From the NCBI GenBank assembly GCA_021648745.1, contig JAKISE010000016.1:1-48225 (forward strand): a stretch of 48,225 nucleotides of DNA, written 5' to 3'. The DNA comes from Cyclobacteriaceae bacterium. Lineage in GTDB: Bacteria; Bacteroidota; Bacteroidia; Cytophagales; Cyclobacteriaceae. The stretch's first letter is position 1; every line of letters starts with the position of its first letter. The notes below the pieces were generated by a model. That model saw only the letters and a list, made by a program, of their open reading frames with translations, searched no databases and was not told the origin of the DNA. Positions 8,620-17,872 of this stretch are shown one piece after another. The translations under genes were made by a program, and so were the position numbers.

Positions 8620-9954
8620 ATGAAAGCTAAACCACGTTTATCCATTTGGCAAATCATTAGTATGAGTTTTGGATTCCTCGGAATCCAGATGGGGTTTGCA
8701 CTTCAAAATGCAAATGCGAGCAGAATATTGCAAATCTTTGGAGCCGATGTTCATGAGCTTGGCTGGTTTTGGATTGTAGCCCCTCTAACAGGCCTGTTTG
8801 TACAACCCATTATTGGATATTATAGTGACAAAACTTGGACTAGATTAGGAAGAAGAAGGCCGTTTTTCTTAATTGGTGCTATCCTCGCATCAGTTGGCTT
8901 AATTCTAATGCCAAATGCTGAAATGTTTACTTCTATTCTTCCAGCCTTATGGGTTGGGGCAGGTATGCTCACCATTATGGATGCCTCCTTTAATATAGCA
9001 ATGGAACCATTTAGAGCCCTTGTGGCAGATAAACTCCCTTCTGATCAAAGAACTTTAGGTTTTAGCGTGCAGACTATTATTATAGGAGTTGGCGCTGTAA
9101 TAGGCTCAGGCTTACCATACGTACTTACCAATTGGGTCGGCATCAGTAATACAGCAGCTGAAGGCTCCATACCCCTTAATTTGCTTTTGTCTTTTGTTAT
9201 TGGCGCTGGAGTATTACTTGCAAGTATCTTAATCACGGTATTTACAACAAGCGAATATTCAGATGAAGAAATTGCAGAATTTGAGCCAGAAGATGAACCT
9301 TCAAAAATTAAAGAAGAAAGCATCTTAAGCATTTTTACAGATTTTAAAAATATGCCAACAACGATGAAGCAATTAAGCTTTGTGCAGTTCTTTTCGTGGT
9401 TTGGCTTATTTGGCATGTGGGTATTTACCACCCCTGCTATAGCGCATCATATTTATGGTCTATCATTAAGTGATACAAGTTCTACTACCTACCAAAATGC
9501 AGGAGATTGGGTTGGAGTATTATTTCTAGTGTATAATGCAGTTTCGGCCATATATGCATTCTTTTTACCAGCCATAGCTAAAAAAATAGGTCGTAAAAGA
9601 ACACACAGTCTTTCACTTGTTGTCGGTGGCTTAGGTTTACTCTCCATGTACATTGCTCCAAATGAAAATTGGCTACTTGTTTCAATGGTAGGAGTTGGCA
9701 TTGCTTGGGCAAGCATACTAGCAATGCCCTATGCCATTTTAGCTGGGTCAATCCCTGCACGAAAGATGGGAGTGTACATGGGCATATTTAATTTTTTTAT
9801 TGTGCTACCACAAATAATTAATGCAATTATTGGCGGCCCAATTGTTAACCTGTTTTATGGAGGAAACCCAATTTATGCACTAGTTACTAGTGGTGTTTCT
9901 TTTTTAATTGCTGCTGTACTAGTTTCTAAAGTTAAAGATGATGACGATGAATAA
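8620..9954 (+). CDS. MFS sugar transporter, probably maltose/maltodextrin
   Basis: A 444-residue 12-helix permease of the major facilitator superfamily. The loop motif GYYSDKTWTRLGRRRPF (residues ~67-83) is the cytoplasmic motif A variant seen in SLC45/GPH-like sugar transporters. A central acidic cytoplasmic loop (EEIAEFEPEDEPSKIKEES) separates the two six-helix halves. It follows the preceding stop by one base and precedes pgmB, whose start lies inside its stop region. The context of a phosphorylase plus PgmB argues that it imports maltose across the inner membrane as the free sugar. Substrate is inferred from context only. Confidence 0.87.
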   Translation: MKAKPRLSIWQIISMSFGFLGIQMGFALQNANASRILQIFGADVHELGWFWIVAPLTGLFVQPIIGYYSDKTWTRLGRRRPFFLIGAILASVGLILMPNAEMFTSILPALWVGAGMLTIMDASFNIAMEPFRALVADKLPSDQRTLGFSVQTIIIGVGAVIGSGLPYVLTNWVGISNTAAEGSIPLNLLLSFVIGAGVLLASILITVFTTSEYSDEEIAEFEPEDEPSKIKEESILSIFTDFKNMPTTMKQLSFVQFFSWFGLFGMWVFTTPAIAHHIYGLSLSDTSSTTYQNAGDWVGVLFLVYNAVSAIYAFFLPAIAKKIGRKRTHSLSLVVGGLGLLSMYIAPNENWLLVSMVGVGIAWASILAMPYAILAGSIPARKMGVYMGIFNFFIVLPQIINAIIGGPIVNLFYGGNPIYALVTSGVSFLIAAVLVSKVKDDDDE

Positions 9955-10618
9955 AGGGTTCATTTTTGATTTAGATGGAGTAATTGTAGATACTGCAAAG
10001 TATCATTATTTGGCTTGGAAGAGGGTTGCCAATGAATTGGATTTCGACTTTACTCTGGAGCAAAATGAGCTTCTTAAAGGTGTAAGCAGAGAGAAATCTT
10101 TAGAAATTCTCCTAGACATTGGAGGGATGATTATACTAGATAGTGAGAAAAAAAGGCTAGCATCAAAAAAAAATGACTTGTATTTAAATCTGATCGAGAG
10201 TTTAGATTATAAGGATCTATTACCTGGAACTAAGTCATTTATTTTGGATGCAAAAGATGAAGTAATAAAAATAGCCCTCGGGTCTGCAAGTAAAAATGCA
10301 GCCTACATACTTAAAAAGTTAGGAATCGCTCATTTGTTCGATGCTAGAATTGATGGCACTATGGTTTCAAAGGCCAAGCCAGACCCTGAAGTATTTTTAA
10401 AAGGGGCTAAACTCTTAGGGCTTGATCCAAAAAACTGTTTGGTTTTTGAGGATGCCAAGGCTGGTATTGACGCTGCAAAAAATGCTGGAATGAAATGCGT
10501 TGGAATAGGAAAAAGTAACATATTAAAAAGTGCTGATTTGGTAGTCTCAGGTTTAGACAAAATTACTGTAACTGAAGCACTTAGTATATTAAAAAAACAA
10601 CACACTCAGAATGAATAA
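9947..10618 (+). CDS. pgmB: Beta-phosphoglucomutase
   Basis: A 223-residue HAD-superfamily mutase interconverting beta-glucose-1-phosphate and glucose-6-phosphate. ATG at 9947 places the catalytic aspartates at Asp8 and Asp10 (FDLDGVIVD), the same positions as in the Lactococcus enzyme; ATGs at 9938 and 9941 are also in frame. Other HAD motifs are LGSASKN (motif II), KAKPDPEVF (motif III) and FEDAKAGI (motif IV). The gene overlaps the transporter by 8 nt (ATGAATAA) and the phosphorylase by 8 nt. Linkage to GH65 makes the assignment nearly certain: it consumes the beta-glucose-1-phosphate made by the next enzyme. Confidence 0.95.
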   Translation: MNKGFIFDLDGVIVDTAKYHYLAWKRVANELDFDFTLEQNELLKGVSREKSLEILLDIGGMIILDSEKKRLASKKNDLYLNLIESLDYKDLLPGTKSFILDAKDEVIKIALGSASKNAAYILKKLGIAHLFDARIDGTMVSKAKPDPEVFLKGAKLLGLDPKNCLVFEDAKAGIDAAKNAGMKCVGIGKSNILKSADLVVSGLDKITVTEALSILKKQHTQNE

Positions 10619-12932
10619 ATTTATAAAACTCAATGAGTGGAGCATTATTGAAGAAGGGTTTCACCCTGAAAACAATAAGGTCTCAGAAAGCATATTTAGT
10701 ATTGGCAATGGCTATATGGGCCAAAGAGCTAATTTTGAGGAAAGATACTCAGGCAATTCTTTGCAAGGTTCTTATATTGGTGGTGTTTACTACCCTGATA
10801 AAACTCGAGTCGGCTGGTGGAAGAATGGATACCCTGAGTACTTCGCAAAAATCATAAACTCAACTAATTGGATTGGAATTGACATTAAAATTGAGGGAGA
10901 AACCTTTGATTTAAACAATTGCACCATTCATGAGTTTAGGCGCGAATTAAATATGCAAGACGGTGCACTCTTAAGAAGTGCTACGGCTTCACTCTCTAAT
11001 GGCAAAAAAATTAAAATCGAATCTAAACGTTTTGTAAGCCTCGTTGAAAAAGATTTAGGATCGATAGAATATGCTGTAACCCCATTAAATTTTAATGGAA
11101 TTATTGAGTTTGAACCATATTTAGATGGAGGAATCATAAACTCAGACTCTAATTATGATGAAACCTTTTGGATTGAGATAGACAAAAAAGCCACAACAAA
11201 AATTTCATACCTTCAAACGCAGACGAGAAAAACCAAGTTCGATGTGTGTGTAGCTATGAAGTGTACATTGACAGAAGATGGAAATTTGCTCAACCCTGAA
11301 ACTAGTATTATAGAAAATCTTAATTATGTTGCTTACAATATTAAGGCGCAAGCAGCACAGGGGAAAAAGCTAGTTCTTCATAAATATGTTGCAGTTGAAT
11401 CCTCTATGCACCATAAAAGCAATGACCTAGTTAGCATCGCAGAAAAGCGAGTATCAGGTTTTTTCAATAAAGGTTTTTCTACCCTTTTTAAAGCGCATAG
11501 CAATGCTTGGCATAATAAATGGCAAGAAAGTGATATTAAAATTGGAGCAGATCTTGAAGCGCAACAAGCCATAAGATATAATATCTTTCAATTATACCAA
11601 ACGTACACTGGCGACAACGAAACCTTAAATATTGGGCCCAAAGGCTTTACAGGAGAAAAGTATGGAGGTGTTACCTATTGGGACACAGAAGCATATTGCC
11701 TTCCGTTTTACATGCGAACAGCAAAACCAAATGTTGCACGTAATTTATTAAAATACAGATATAATCACCTGCAAAAAGCACAAGATAATGCCCAAAAATT
11801 AGGGTTTAATCATGGAGCCGCCCTTTTTCCTATGGTTACTATTAATGGTGAAGAGTGCCATAACGAATGGGAAATTACGTTTGAGGAAATCCATAGAAAT
11901 GGAGCTATTGCCTATGCAATCCATAACTATATTAGATATACAGGCGACACCGATTATATGATTGAATATGGATTAGAAGTGCTAATCGCAATATCCAGAT
12001 TTTGGGAACAACGTGTTAACTGGTCACAATCGAAACAGAAATACGTCCTTTTAGGAGTTACTGGACCGAATGAATACGAAAATAATGTTAATAACAACTG
12101 GTACACTTTAAAGCTTATAGAATGGACGTTACGCTATACTATTAAGCAAATTGAATCCGCATCTACCCTTAAAGACTTCGAATCTATTGTTTCAAAAACT
12201 GAATTTGATTATAAGGAAATAGACAAATGGGAAGACATTATTAGCAATATTTACTTTCCTACTGATGAAAATTTGCAAATTTTCTTACAACAAGATGGCT
12301 TTTTAGATAAAGAACTTATACCAGTAAGCAAGCTAGATACAATTGAAAGACCTATTCATGAAAAGTGGTCATGGGATCGAATTTTGCGGTCTTGTTATAT
12401 AAAACAGGCAGATGTTTTACAGGGCATATATATGTTCGAAGAAGAATTTGATCATAACACAATAAAGAGAAATTTTGAGTTTTATGAACCATTAACGGTT
12501 CATGAATCATCCTTGTCTCCTTGTATTCATAGTATTTTGGCCTCTAAAATAGGCATGAAAGAAAAAGCCTATGAGATGTATTTGCGAACTGCAAGGTTAG
12601 ACCTTGATAATATAAATAACGATACCGATGATGGCCTTCATATTACAAGTATGGGCGGAACGTGGATGTCGATTGTAGAAGGCTTTGCTGGGCTACGAAT
12701 AGAAGATGATCAATTAAGTTTTTACCCTACAATCCCTGATAAATGGACCTATTTTGAGTTTATAATTCTATTTAGGGGTGCCAAGTTAGAAATTAGAATA
12801 GAACCTAAAATAATTCAGATTCAAAACCACTCAAATGTTCCTATTAACTTGCTCATAAATAATAATATAAACCTCCTATCTCCAAAATCTGAGACTATAA
12901 TTTCGCTAATCGAAAACGAAACAGTATCTTAG
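10611..12932 (+). CDS. GH65 maltose phosphorylase-type enzyme
   Basis: A 773-residue cytoplasmic phosphorylase of glycoside hydrolase family 65, the size usual for the family. It would convert maltose plus phosphate into glucose and beta-glucose-1-phosphate. Seen in the sequence are the N-terminal sandwich (SIGNGYMGQRANFEE), the (alpha/alpha)6 barrel with GVTYWDTEAYCLPFYM around residue 355, and the catalytic acid Glu488 in GVTGPNEYEN. KQADVLQG and the ITSMGGTW element near the phosphate site are also present. Kojibiose or trehalose phosphorylases share this fold, but the amylase/MFS/PgmB context favours maltose. Translation start overlaps pgmB by ATGAATAA. This is the last gene of the operon. 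Confidence 0.9.
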   Translation: MNKFIKLNEWSIIEEGFHPENNKVSESIFSIGNGYMGQRANFEERYSGNSLQGSYIGGVYYPDKTRVGWWKNGYPEYFAKIINSTNWIGIDIKIEGETFDLNNCTIHEFRRELNMQDGALLRSATASLSNGKKIKIESKRFVSLVEKDLGSIEYAVTPLNFNGIIEFEPYLDGGIINSDSNYDETFWIEIDKKATTKISYLQTQTRKTKFDVCVAMKCTLTEDGNLLNPETSIIENLNYVAYNIKAQAAQGKKLVLHKYVAVESSMHHKSNDLVSIAEKRVSGFFNKGFSTLFKAHSNAWHNKWQESDIKIGADLEAQQAIRYNIFQLYQTYTGDNETLNIGPKGFTGEKYGGVTYWDTEAYCLPFYMRTAKPNVARNLLKYRYNHLQKAQDNAQKLGFNHGAALFPMVTINGEECHNEWEITFEEIHRNGAIAYAIHNYIRYTGDTDYMIEYGLEVLIAISRFWEQRVNWSQSKQKYVLLGVTGPNEYENNVNNNWYTLKLIEWTLRYTIKQIESASTLKDFESIVSKTEFDYKEIDKWEDIISNIYFPTDENLQIFLQQDGFLDKELIPVSKLDTIERPIHEKWSWDRILRSCYIKQADVLQGIYMFEEEFDHNTIKRNFEFYEPLTVHESSLSPCIHSILASKIGMKEKAYEMYLRTARLDLDNINNDTDDGLHITSMGGTWMSIVEGFAGLRIEDDQLSFYPTIPDKWTYFEFIILFRGAKLEIRIEPKIIQIQNHSNVPINLLINNNINLLSPKSETIISLIENETVS

Positions 12933-13019
12933 ACAAGATATTTAAGGTTTCGGTTCAATAAAAGAATGGAATTTCATTTATTTTAAGTAGAATTGAGGCA
13001 AAATTTAATTTAAGCGAAA

Positions 13020-13910
13020 ATGAAGATAAAATCATTACTATTTAGTGCACTATCCGTGGTTTTTTTAGGAACCCTTATTGCATGTGGCGGAAGTGAAGAA
13101 AATAACTCTGACGAGTCTGCGGAATTTGATGCAGCTAAAAAAGAATTGATTCAAAAAATTGAAGAAGTTACTTATAAAATTCCAACACCTACCGAAGTAC
13201 CATTTTTAATTGAAGCTACAGGTGCCGATTATAATTCGGAGTTAATGAACCCTAAGGAGTCTGCAGATAATTACTTAACAACCTTTAGTAAAACAGCAGT
13301 TAACCTAGGCATTTATGCTTCTGATGTAGCGTATTTAAGCTCTTATGGCAAAACACAAGAGTCCATTGATTACTTACAAACCATTAAAAAGCTAGCAGAT
13401 CACCTTGGTGTACTTAGTGCTGTTGATGAGTTAGCTATGCAACGGTTCGAAGACAATATTGATTCTAAAGATTCATTGGAAGTTCTTATTAATCAAACTG
13501 TAAATAAAGTTGATAAATACCTTAAAAGTGAAAAGCGAAATAAAGTGGCAGCTCTTGTTACTGCGGGTAGTTTTGTAGAAGGGCTATACTTATCAACAAC
13601 ATTAGTTAAAACATATCCTAAGGACCTGCTACCCGAAGCGCAACGAAACATAATTTTAACTCCAGTTATTAAAATTATACTTGACCAAAGAGTTGGGATT
13701 GGAGAGGCAATTAAACTATTAGAGGCGGTTGAAAGTGATGATGAAGTTAACCAGTTAATCCAAGATTTTCAGGGCTTACTTCAAGCCTATGAAGAATTAA
13801 ACATAGAGGAACAAATTAAAAACAACCAAGCAGATTTAATGTTATCTAACGAAACATTAAAAAGCATAACTGAACAAGTTGATAAAATCAGAGCTAGATT
13901 AATAGCTTAA
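13020..13910 (+). CDS. Predicted lipoprotein, helical, function unknown
   Basis: A 296-residue protein with a lipoprotein signal: MKIKSLLFSALSVVF followed by LIACGG, with the lipidated Cys near residue 22. After it comes an acidic linker (SEENNSDES) like surface-lipoprotein export signals. The rest is predicted mostly helical with no enzymatic motif, for example AVNLGIYASDVAYLSSYGKT and repeated heptad-like stretches near the C-terminus. Lipoproteins of this look occur in many Bacteroidota and I cannot assign a function. An intrinsic terminator follows directly, so it is probably monocistronic. Confidence 0.75.
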   Translation: MKIKSLLFSALSVVFLGTLIACGGSEENNSDESAEFDAAKKELIQKIEEVTYKIPTPTEVPFLIEATGADYNSELMNPKESADNYLTTFSKTAVNLGIYASDVAYLSSYGKTQESIDYLQTIKKLADHLGVLSAVDELAMQRFEDNIDSKDSLEVLINQTVNKVDKYLKSEKRNKVAALVTAGSFVEGLYLSTTLVKTYPKDLLPEAQRNIILTPVIKIILDQRVGIGEAIKLLEAVESDDEVNQLIQDFQGLLQAYEELNIEEQIKNNQADLMLSNETLKSITEQVDKIRARLIA

Positions 13911-13932
13911 AAATTCAATAATTTGTATTTTT

Positions 13933-13966
13933 AAAACCGTCCGCTGGCTAGCGAACGGTTTTTTTA
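13933..13966 (+). terminator. Rho-independent terminator
   Basis: AAAACCGT (13933-13940) pairs with ACGGTTTT (13955-13962). CGC and GCG pair inside one mismatch, closing a six-base loop (TGGCTA), and a T-run plus ATT follows. It sits 22 bp after the lipoprotein stop. The same inner CGC/GCG stem with the reverse-complement loop (TAGCCA) recurs at 36620-36641. Confidence 0.85.
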
Positions 13967-13987
13967 TTCAACCAATTTGACCAAACC

Positions 13988-16978
13988 GTGAGTAAAACGT
14001 TATTAGAAGTATTATTAAAGCTATTTGCCATCATCATTAAAGAGGGCCAAGTAACCAATGCTGAAAGGGAAAAAATTAAAGAAATACTAAAGAACCAGCT
14101 TAATAAAGAATTAGTACAGCAGTATATAAAATTCTTTGATGATGAAGTAAAAAAACTAAATAAGCTAACTTCGGTAAATGAAGAACAATTAATAGATAAC
14201 CTCTGTAGGTCGGTAGCAAATGAACTAACTAAGCATCAAATGTATGCCATTCTTCTGCAAATGACTTCGGCCACTTTAGCAGATGGCAACATTTCAAAGA
14301 GAGAAAATCAATTAGTAGAACGAGTTAGAGAAAAATTTAAAGTAAACACAACTGACTTTGAAATAATCAAAGAATTTGTTATTGCTCAAAAAATTGAAGA
14401 CTTTAAGAATGAGAATGTCTTTATTATTGATGGTCAAGAAGATGGCGAAGACAAGAATTATTTCCATTTAAGCAGGAAAAATCTCAACGGGTTTATTGCC
14501 ATTATTCATTTTCAAAGCACAAGTACAGCTTTTATAAAAAAAATAGGCTCGTCAGAAGTAGTTTTAAATGGTATAAGGTTACCAAATAACCATATTAAAG
14601 CGTTTACCGAAGGAAGTTCTGTTAGGGGCAAGTTCGATACCATTTATTATAGCGACCTACTTTCTCTATACCAAGTAAATGGAGAAATTCCACCATTATC
14701 TCTAGAAGTAAAGAATATCTCGTACACTTTTAAGAATGGTTATGTTGGCCTGAGAAATATTAATTTCAGTGAAAGATCTGGAAAATTATTAGGGATAATG
14801 GGAGCTAGTGGAGCTGGAAAATCAACTCTGCTAAACGTTTTAAATGGTACCGATAAACCAACAGAAGGAATAGTTAAAATAAATGGCATAGATATTCATC
14901 AAAATCCAGACCATGTTGATGGTGTGATTGGCTATGTACCGCAAGACGATTTACTATTAGAGGATTTATCGGTTTTTGATAATTTGTATTATGCTGGCAG
15001 GTTGTGTTTTAGTCATTTATCCAAACAGGAGCTATCAGAACTTGTTGATAAAACCTTAACAAGCATAGGGCTTATTCATATAAAAAATCTAAAGGTAGGA
15101 TCCCCTCTAGAAAAAGTAATTAGTGGTGGCCAAAGAAAACGAGTGAACATTGCGCTGGAATTATTGCGAGAACCAAGTATTCTTTTTGTGGATGAACCAA
15201 CCTCAGGGCTTTCCTCAAGAGACTCAGAGAATATAATGGACTTGTTAAAAGAGCTATCTTTAAATGGCAAGATAGTTTTTGTTGTAATCCACCAGCCATC
15301 CTCGCAAATATTTAAAATGTTCGACCGCTTGTTAATATTAGATACGGGTGGATATCAAATTTATTATGGAATGCCTGTTGAATCTGTCGTTCACTTTAAA
15401 GAGGCCATGAAAATGATTGACAGCGAAGAGGGCGAATGTTCCTCTTGTGGCAATGTAAATCCAGAACAAGTTTTTGACATAATAGAAACCAAAGTACTTG
15501 ATGAATATGGCAATCAAACAAAAGAGCGTAAAGTAGCACCCGAGGAGTGGACAAAAATATATTCCAAATCACCACAACCAAAAAGCATAGAGCCAGTTCT
15601 TGAAAAACCCTCTTCTACCTTACACCTACCCAACTTACTTTCGCAGATGGGCATTTTTATTAAACGAGATGTACTTTCGAAACTCGCTAACCGACAGTAT
15701 TTATTAATCAATCTTTTAGAGGCACCTATAATAGCAGCCATTCTGGCCTTTATAGTAAAGTATTCTGGTGCTGAGTATGAGTTTTATAAAAACCAAAACA
15801 TTCCGTCATACATTTTTATGAGCATTATTGTGGCCATGTTTATGGGGCTAACTGTTAGTGCTGAAGAGATAATTAAGGATAAAAAAATTCTACAAAGAGA
15901 AGCATTTTTAAACCTTAGTAAGGGTAGCTACATATCCTCAAAATTATTTTTGATGTTTGGTATATCTGCAGTTCAAACCTTTTTATTCGTTTTAGTGGGC
16001 AATACTATATTAGAAATAGATGGCATGTATCTCATCTTTTGGGCCGTTCTATTTACCACTTCTTGTTTTGCTAATTTATTGGGTCTAAATATTTCATCTG
16101 CTATGAATTCAGTGGTAACTGTTTACATCCTTATTCCATTTTTATTAATTCCTCAAATACTATTGAGCGGTGTAGTAGTACAGTACGATCAACTGCACAA
16201 AGCCTTTCGAAACGATGTTGACGTACCTATTATTGGTGATTTAATGGTTTCTCGTTGGGCACTAGAAGCCTCCCTTGTAGCTCAGTTTACACAAAACGAC
16301 TTTGGAAAGAAATTCTATAATTATAATAAAGTTATTTCAGACACTCGCTATAACAGTGTTTACCTAATACCTAAGCTCGAAACTTCTTTATTAGAAGGGT
16401 TTAAATTATCCAAATCTAGCAAAGAAGAAGACCTTTATATTGCTGGCCAAAAATTAAGATTGGTAAGATCAGAAATAAAGCATCAACTCCAAGCAGTTGG
16501 CGAAGATCAATTTCCAGACTATAAAAAAATAAATAGTAGAGAAATTGACCAAACAGTTTTAAGCGGTGCTCTAGATTATTTAAAAGCATACAAAACATAT
16601 TCTCTTAACCGACAAAACAAAGCCATGATACTTAAAGATAAGTTGGTGGTTTCTTTACAACACGAAGGCTTGTTCGAACTTTTAAAAAGGAATAATTATA
16701 ACGAAAATATTGATAAAACTGTTAGCAAGAGTTTAAGTCAAAACCGCATTCTTGAGAAAGATGGAAAATTGCACCAAATTGTTGATCCCATTTATCAAAG
16801 CATTCATCCAACTAGCATTTTTGACTACCGTACCCCTTTTTATGCACCTATTAAGCATTTCTTAGGAGCTAAAATTGAAACACCCCTATTTAACATTCTT
16901 AGCATTTGGGCAATGACACTTATTTTAATGATAGCTCTTTACAGAGATTGGCTTAAAAAAGTTATGAACTTTTTTTAA
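13988..16978 (+). CDS. ABCG-like ABC transporter with TerB-like N-terminal domain
   Basis: A 996-residue fused ATPase-permease starting at GTG 13988; no closer ATG is in frame. Residues ~1-140 are helical with two EF-hand/TerB-like repeats (KEGQVTNAEREKI and LADGNISKRENQLVERV). A linking beta region (~150-235) follows. The ATPase has Walker A GASGAGKST (~275), signature SGGQRKR (~378) and Walker B ILFVDEPTSG (~398), with an H-loop VIHQPSS. The C-terminal half has ABC2-type membrane segments (~580-745), a long soluble loop of ~200 residues, and a last helix near the end. The half-transporter order ATPase-TM is that of ABCG proteins. The substrate is unknown. It overlaps the converging MOSC gene by 17 bp. 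Confidence 0.87.
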   Translation: MSKTLLEVLLKLFAIIIKEGQVTNAEREKIKEILKNQLNKELVQQYIKFFDDEVKKLNKLTSVNEEQLIDNLCRSVANELTKHQMYAILLQMTSATLADGNISKRENQLVERVREKFKVNTTDFEIIKEFVIAQKIEDFKNENVFIIDGQEDGEDKNYFHLSRKNLNGFIAIIHFQSTSTAFIKKIGSSEVVLNGIRLPNNHIKAFTEGSSVRGKFDTIYYSDLLSLYQVNGEIPPLSLEVKNISYTFKNGYVGLRNINFSERSGKLLGIMGASGAGKSTLLNVLNGTDKPTEGIVKINGIDIHQNPDHVDGVIGYVPQDDLLLEDLSVFDNLYYAGRLCFSHLSKQELSELVDKTLTSIGLIHIKNLKVGSPLEKVISGGQRKRVNIALELLREPSILFVDEPTSGLSSRDSENIMDLLKELSLNGKIVFVVIHQPSSQIFKMFDRLLILDTGGYQIYYGMPVESVVHFKEAMKMIDSEEGECSSCGNVNPEQVFDIIETKVLDEYGNQTKERKVAPEEWTKIYSKSPQPKSIEPVLEKPSSTLHLPNLLSQMGIFIKRDVLSKLANRQYLLINLLEAPIIAAILAFIVKYSGAEYEFYKNQNIPSYIFMSIIVAMFMGLTVSAEEIIKDKKILQREAFLNLSKGSYISSKLFLMFGISAVQTFLFVLVGNTILEIDGMYLIFWAVLFTTSCFANLLGLNISSAMNSVVTVYILIPFLLIPQILLSGVVVQYDQLHKAFRNDVDVPIIGDLMVSRWALEASLVAQFTQNDFGKKFYNYNKVISDTRYNSVYLIPKLETSLLEGFKLSKSSKEEDLYIAGQKLRLVRSEIKHQLQAVGEDQFPDYKKINSREIDQTVLSGALDYLKAYKTYSLNRQNKAMILKDKLVVSLQHEGLFELLKRNNYNENIDKTVSKSLSQNRILEKDGKLHQIVDPIYQSIHPTSIFDYRTPFYAPIKHFLGAKIETPLFNILSIWAMTLILMIALYRDWLKKVMNFF

Positions 16979-17753
16979 CAACCTGATCTCCAATTTTAAT
17001 TATGCCATTTTTGTGTACAAGTGCATTTACTCCAAAAAATACCTTACTACCTGTTTTTCTATAACCTGATAAAGTTTGTAATACCTCTTTTCCCTTAGAT
17101 GCAGTTTGTGGATCAATATCAACAACCACACACCGAGCACAACGCTTCACAACTTCTATTTGAGCTGCACCAATACTCAGCTGGCCCCAATTATCTTCCT
17201 CAAAGGGCTGCTGTCCCTCAACTACAATATTGGGTCGAAATCTATTCATCTTCACAGCTTCCTCTAGCCTATCATTTAGGTTAACCATAGAAGCTGTGTT
17301 TGCAAGCAACAACGGGTATCCATCAGCAAAGCTTACGGTTTCTGAATTTGAGGCATATCGAACGTCAATTAACCGATTGGTTTCTTCATTCATGCTTACA
17401 AGATAAACCTCTTTGCCAAGATGCTTAGAAAACCAAGAACTGGTATGAGCCGAAACTTCACGTCCTTCAACCTCATCATCCCAAATAATAACTTTTCTCC
17501 GCTCTCCTACTGGAGTAAAAGGAATATTAATCTCAGAACCATCAGATGCATTTACGGTTAAGGACTCCTTATTTAGCAACACAGAAAAGAGAGCCATATT
17601 GGGTAAAGTTCTTTGAGATTGAAACAGGCCCTCACCATCAATCAATACCCATCTTCGGTCATAGGCAAGTCCTTTGCCAAACACTTTGGACGATTGCAAC
17701 GAAATACCACCCAGCGATTTGATAGGATAAATATGAATGGATACAATTTTCAT
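16962..17753 (-). CDS. MOSC-domain protein (YcbX/mARC-like)
   Basis: A 263-residue protein with an N-terminal MOSC beta-barrel (VSIHIYPIKSLGGISLQSS and GLAYDRRWVLID). The MOSC core contains RFRPNIVVEG and CARCVVVDIDP. The latter Cys fits the molybdenum-ligating cysteine of the MOSC family (YcbX, mitochondrial mARC), which reduces N-hydroxylated compounds using a molybdenum cofactor. YcbX-type proteins often carry a C-terminal 2Fe-2S ferredoxin domain; here it is absent, so a separate electron donor would be needed. The gene converges with the ABC transporter. moaA at 45.7 kb supports cofactor synthesis in this organism. Confidence 0.85.
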   Translation of the reverse strand: MKIVSIHIYPIKSLGGISLQSSKVFGKGLAYDRRWVLIDGEGLFQSQRTLPNMALFSVLLNKESLTVNASDGSEINIPFTPVGERRKVIIWDDEVEGREVSAHTSSWFSKHLGKEVYLVSMNEETNRLIDVRYASNSETVSFADGYPLLLANTASMVNLNDRLEEAVKMNRFRPNIVVEGQQPFEEDNWGQLSIGAAQIEVVKRCARCVVVDIDPQTASKGKEVLQTLSGYRKTGSKVFFGVNALVHKNGIIKIGDQVVKKSS

Positions 17754-17872
17754 AGCTAGAATTTTTAATCAAAAATAAACGGAGCTCCTAGTGATTACAA
17801 GAATCAATCACTGATGCTGGCAAAAAACTAAACCTTAAATTGGCGGATTGAATACACGAGAAAGAAATAACT

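Noticed and set aside
9045..9431. 128-residue minus-strand ORF inside the MFS gene
   Set aside because: Antisense shadow of a well-conserved transporter gene.
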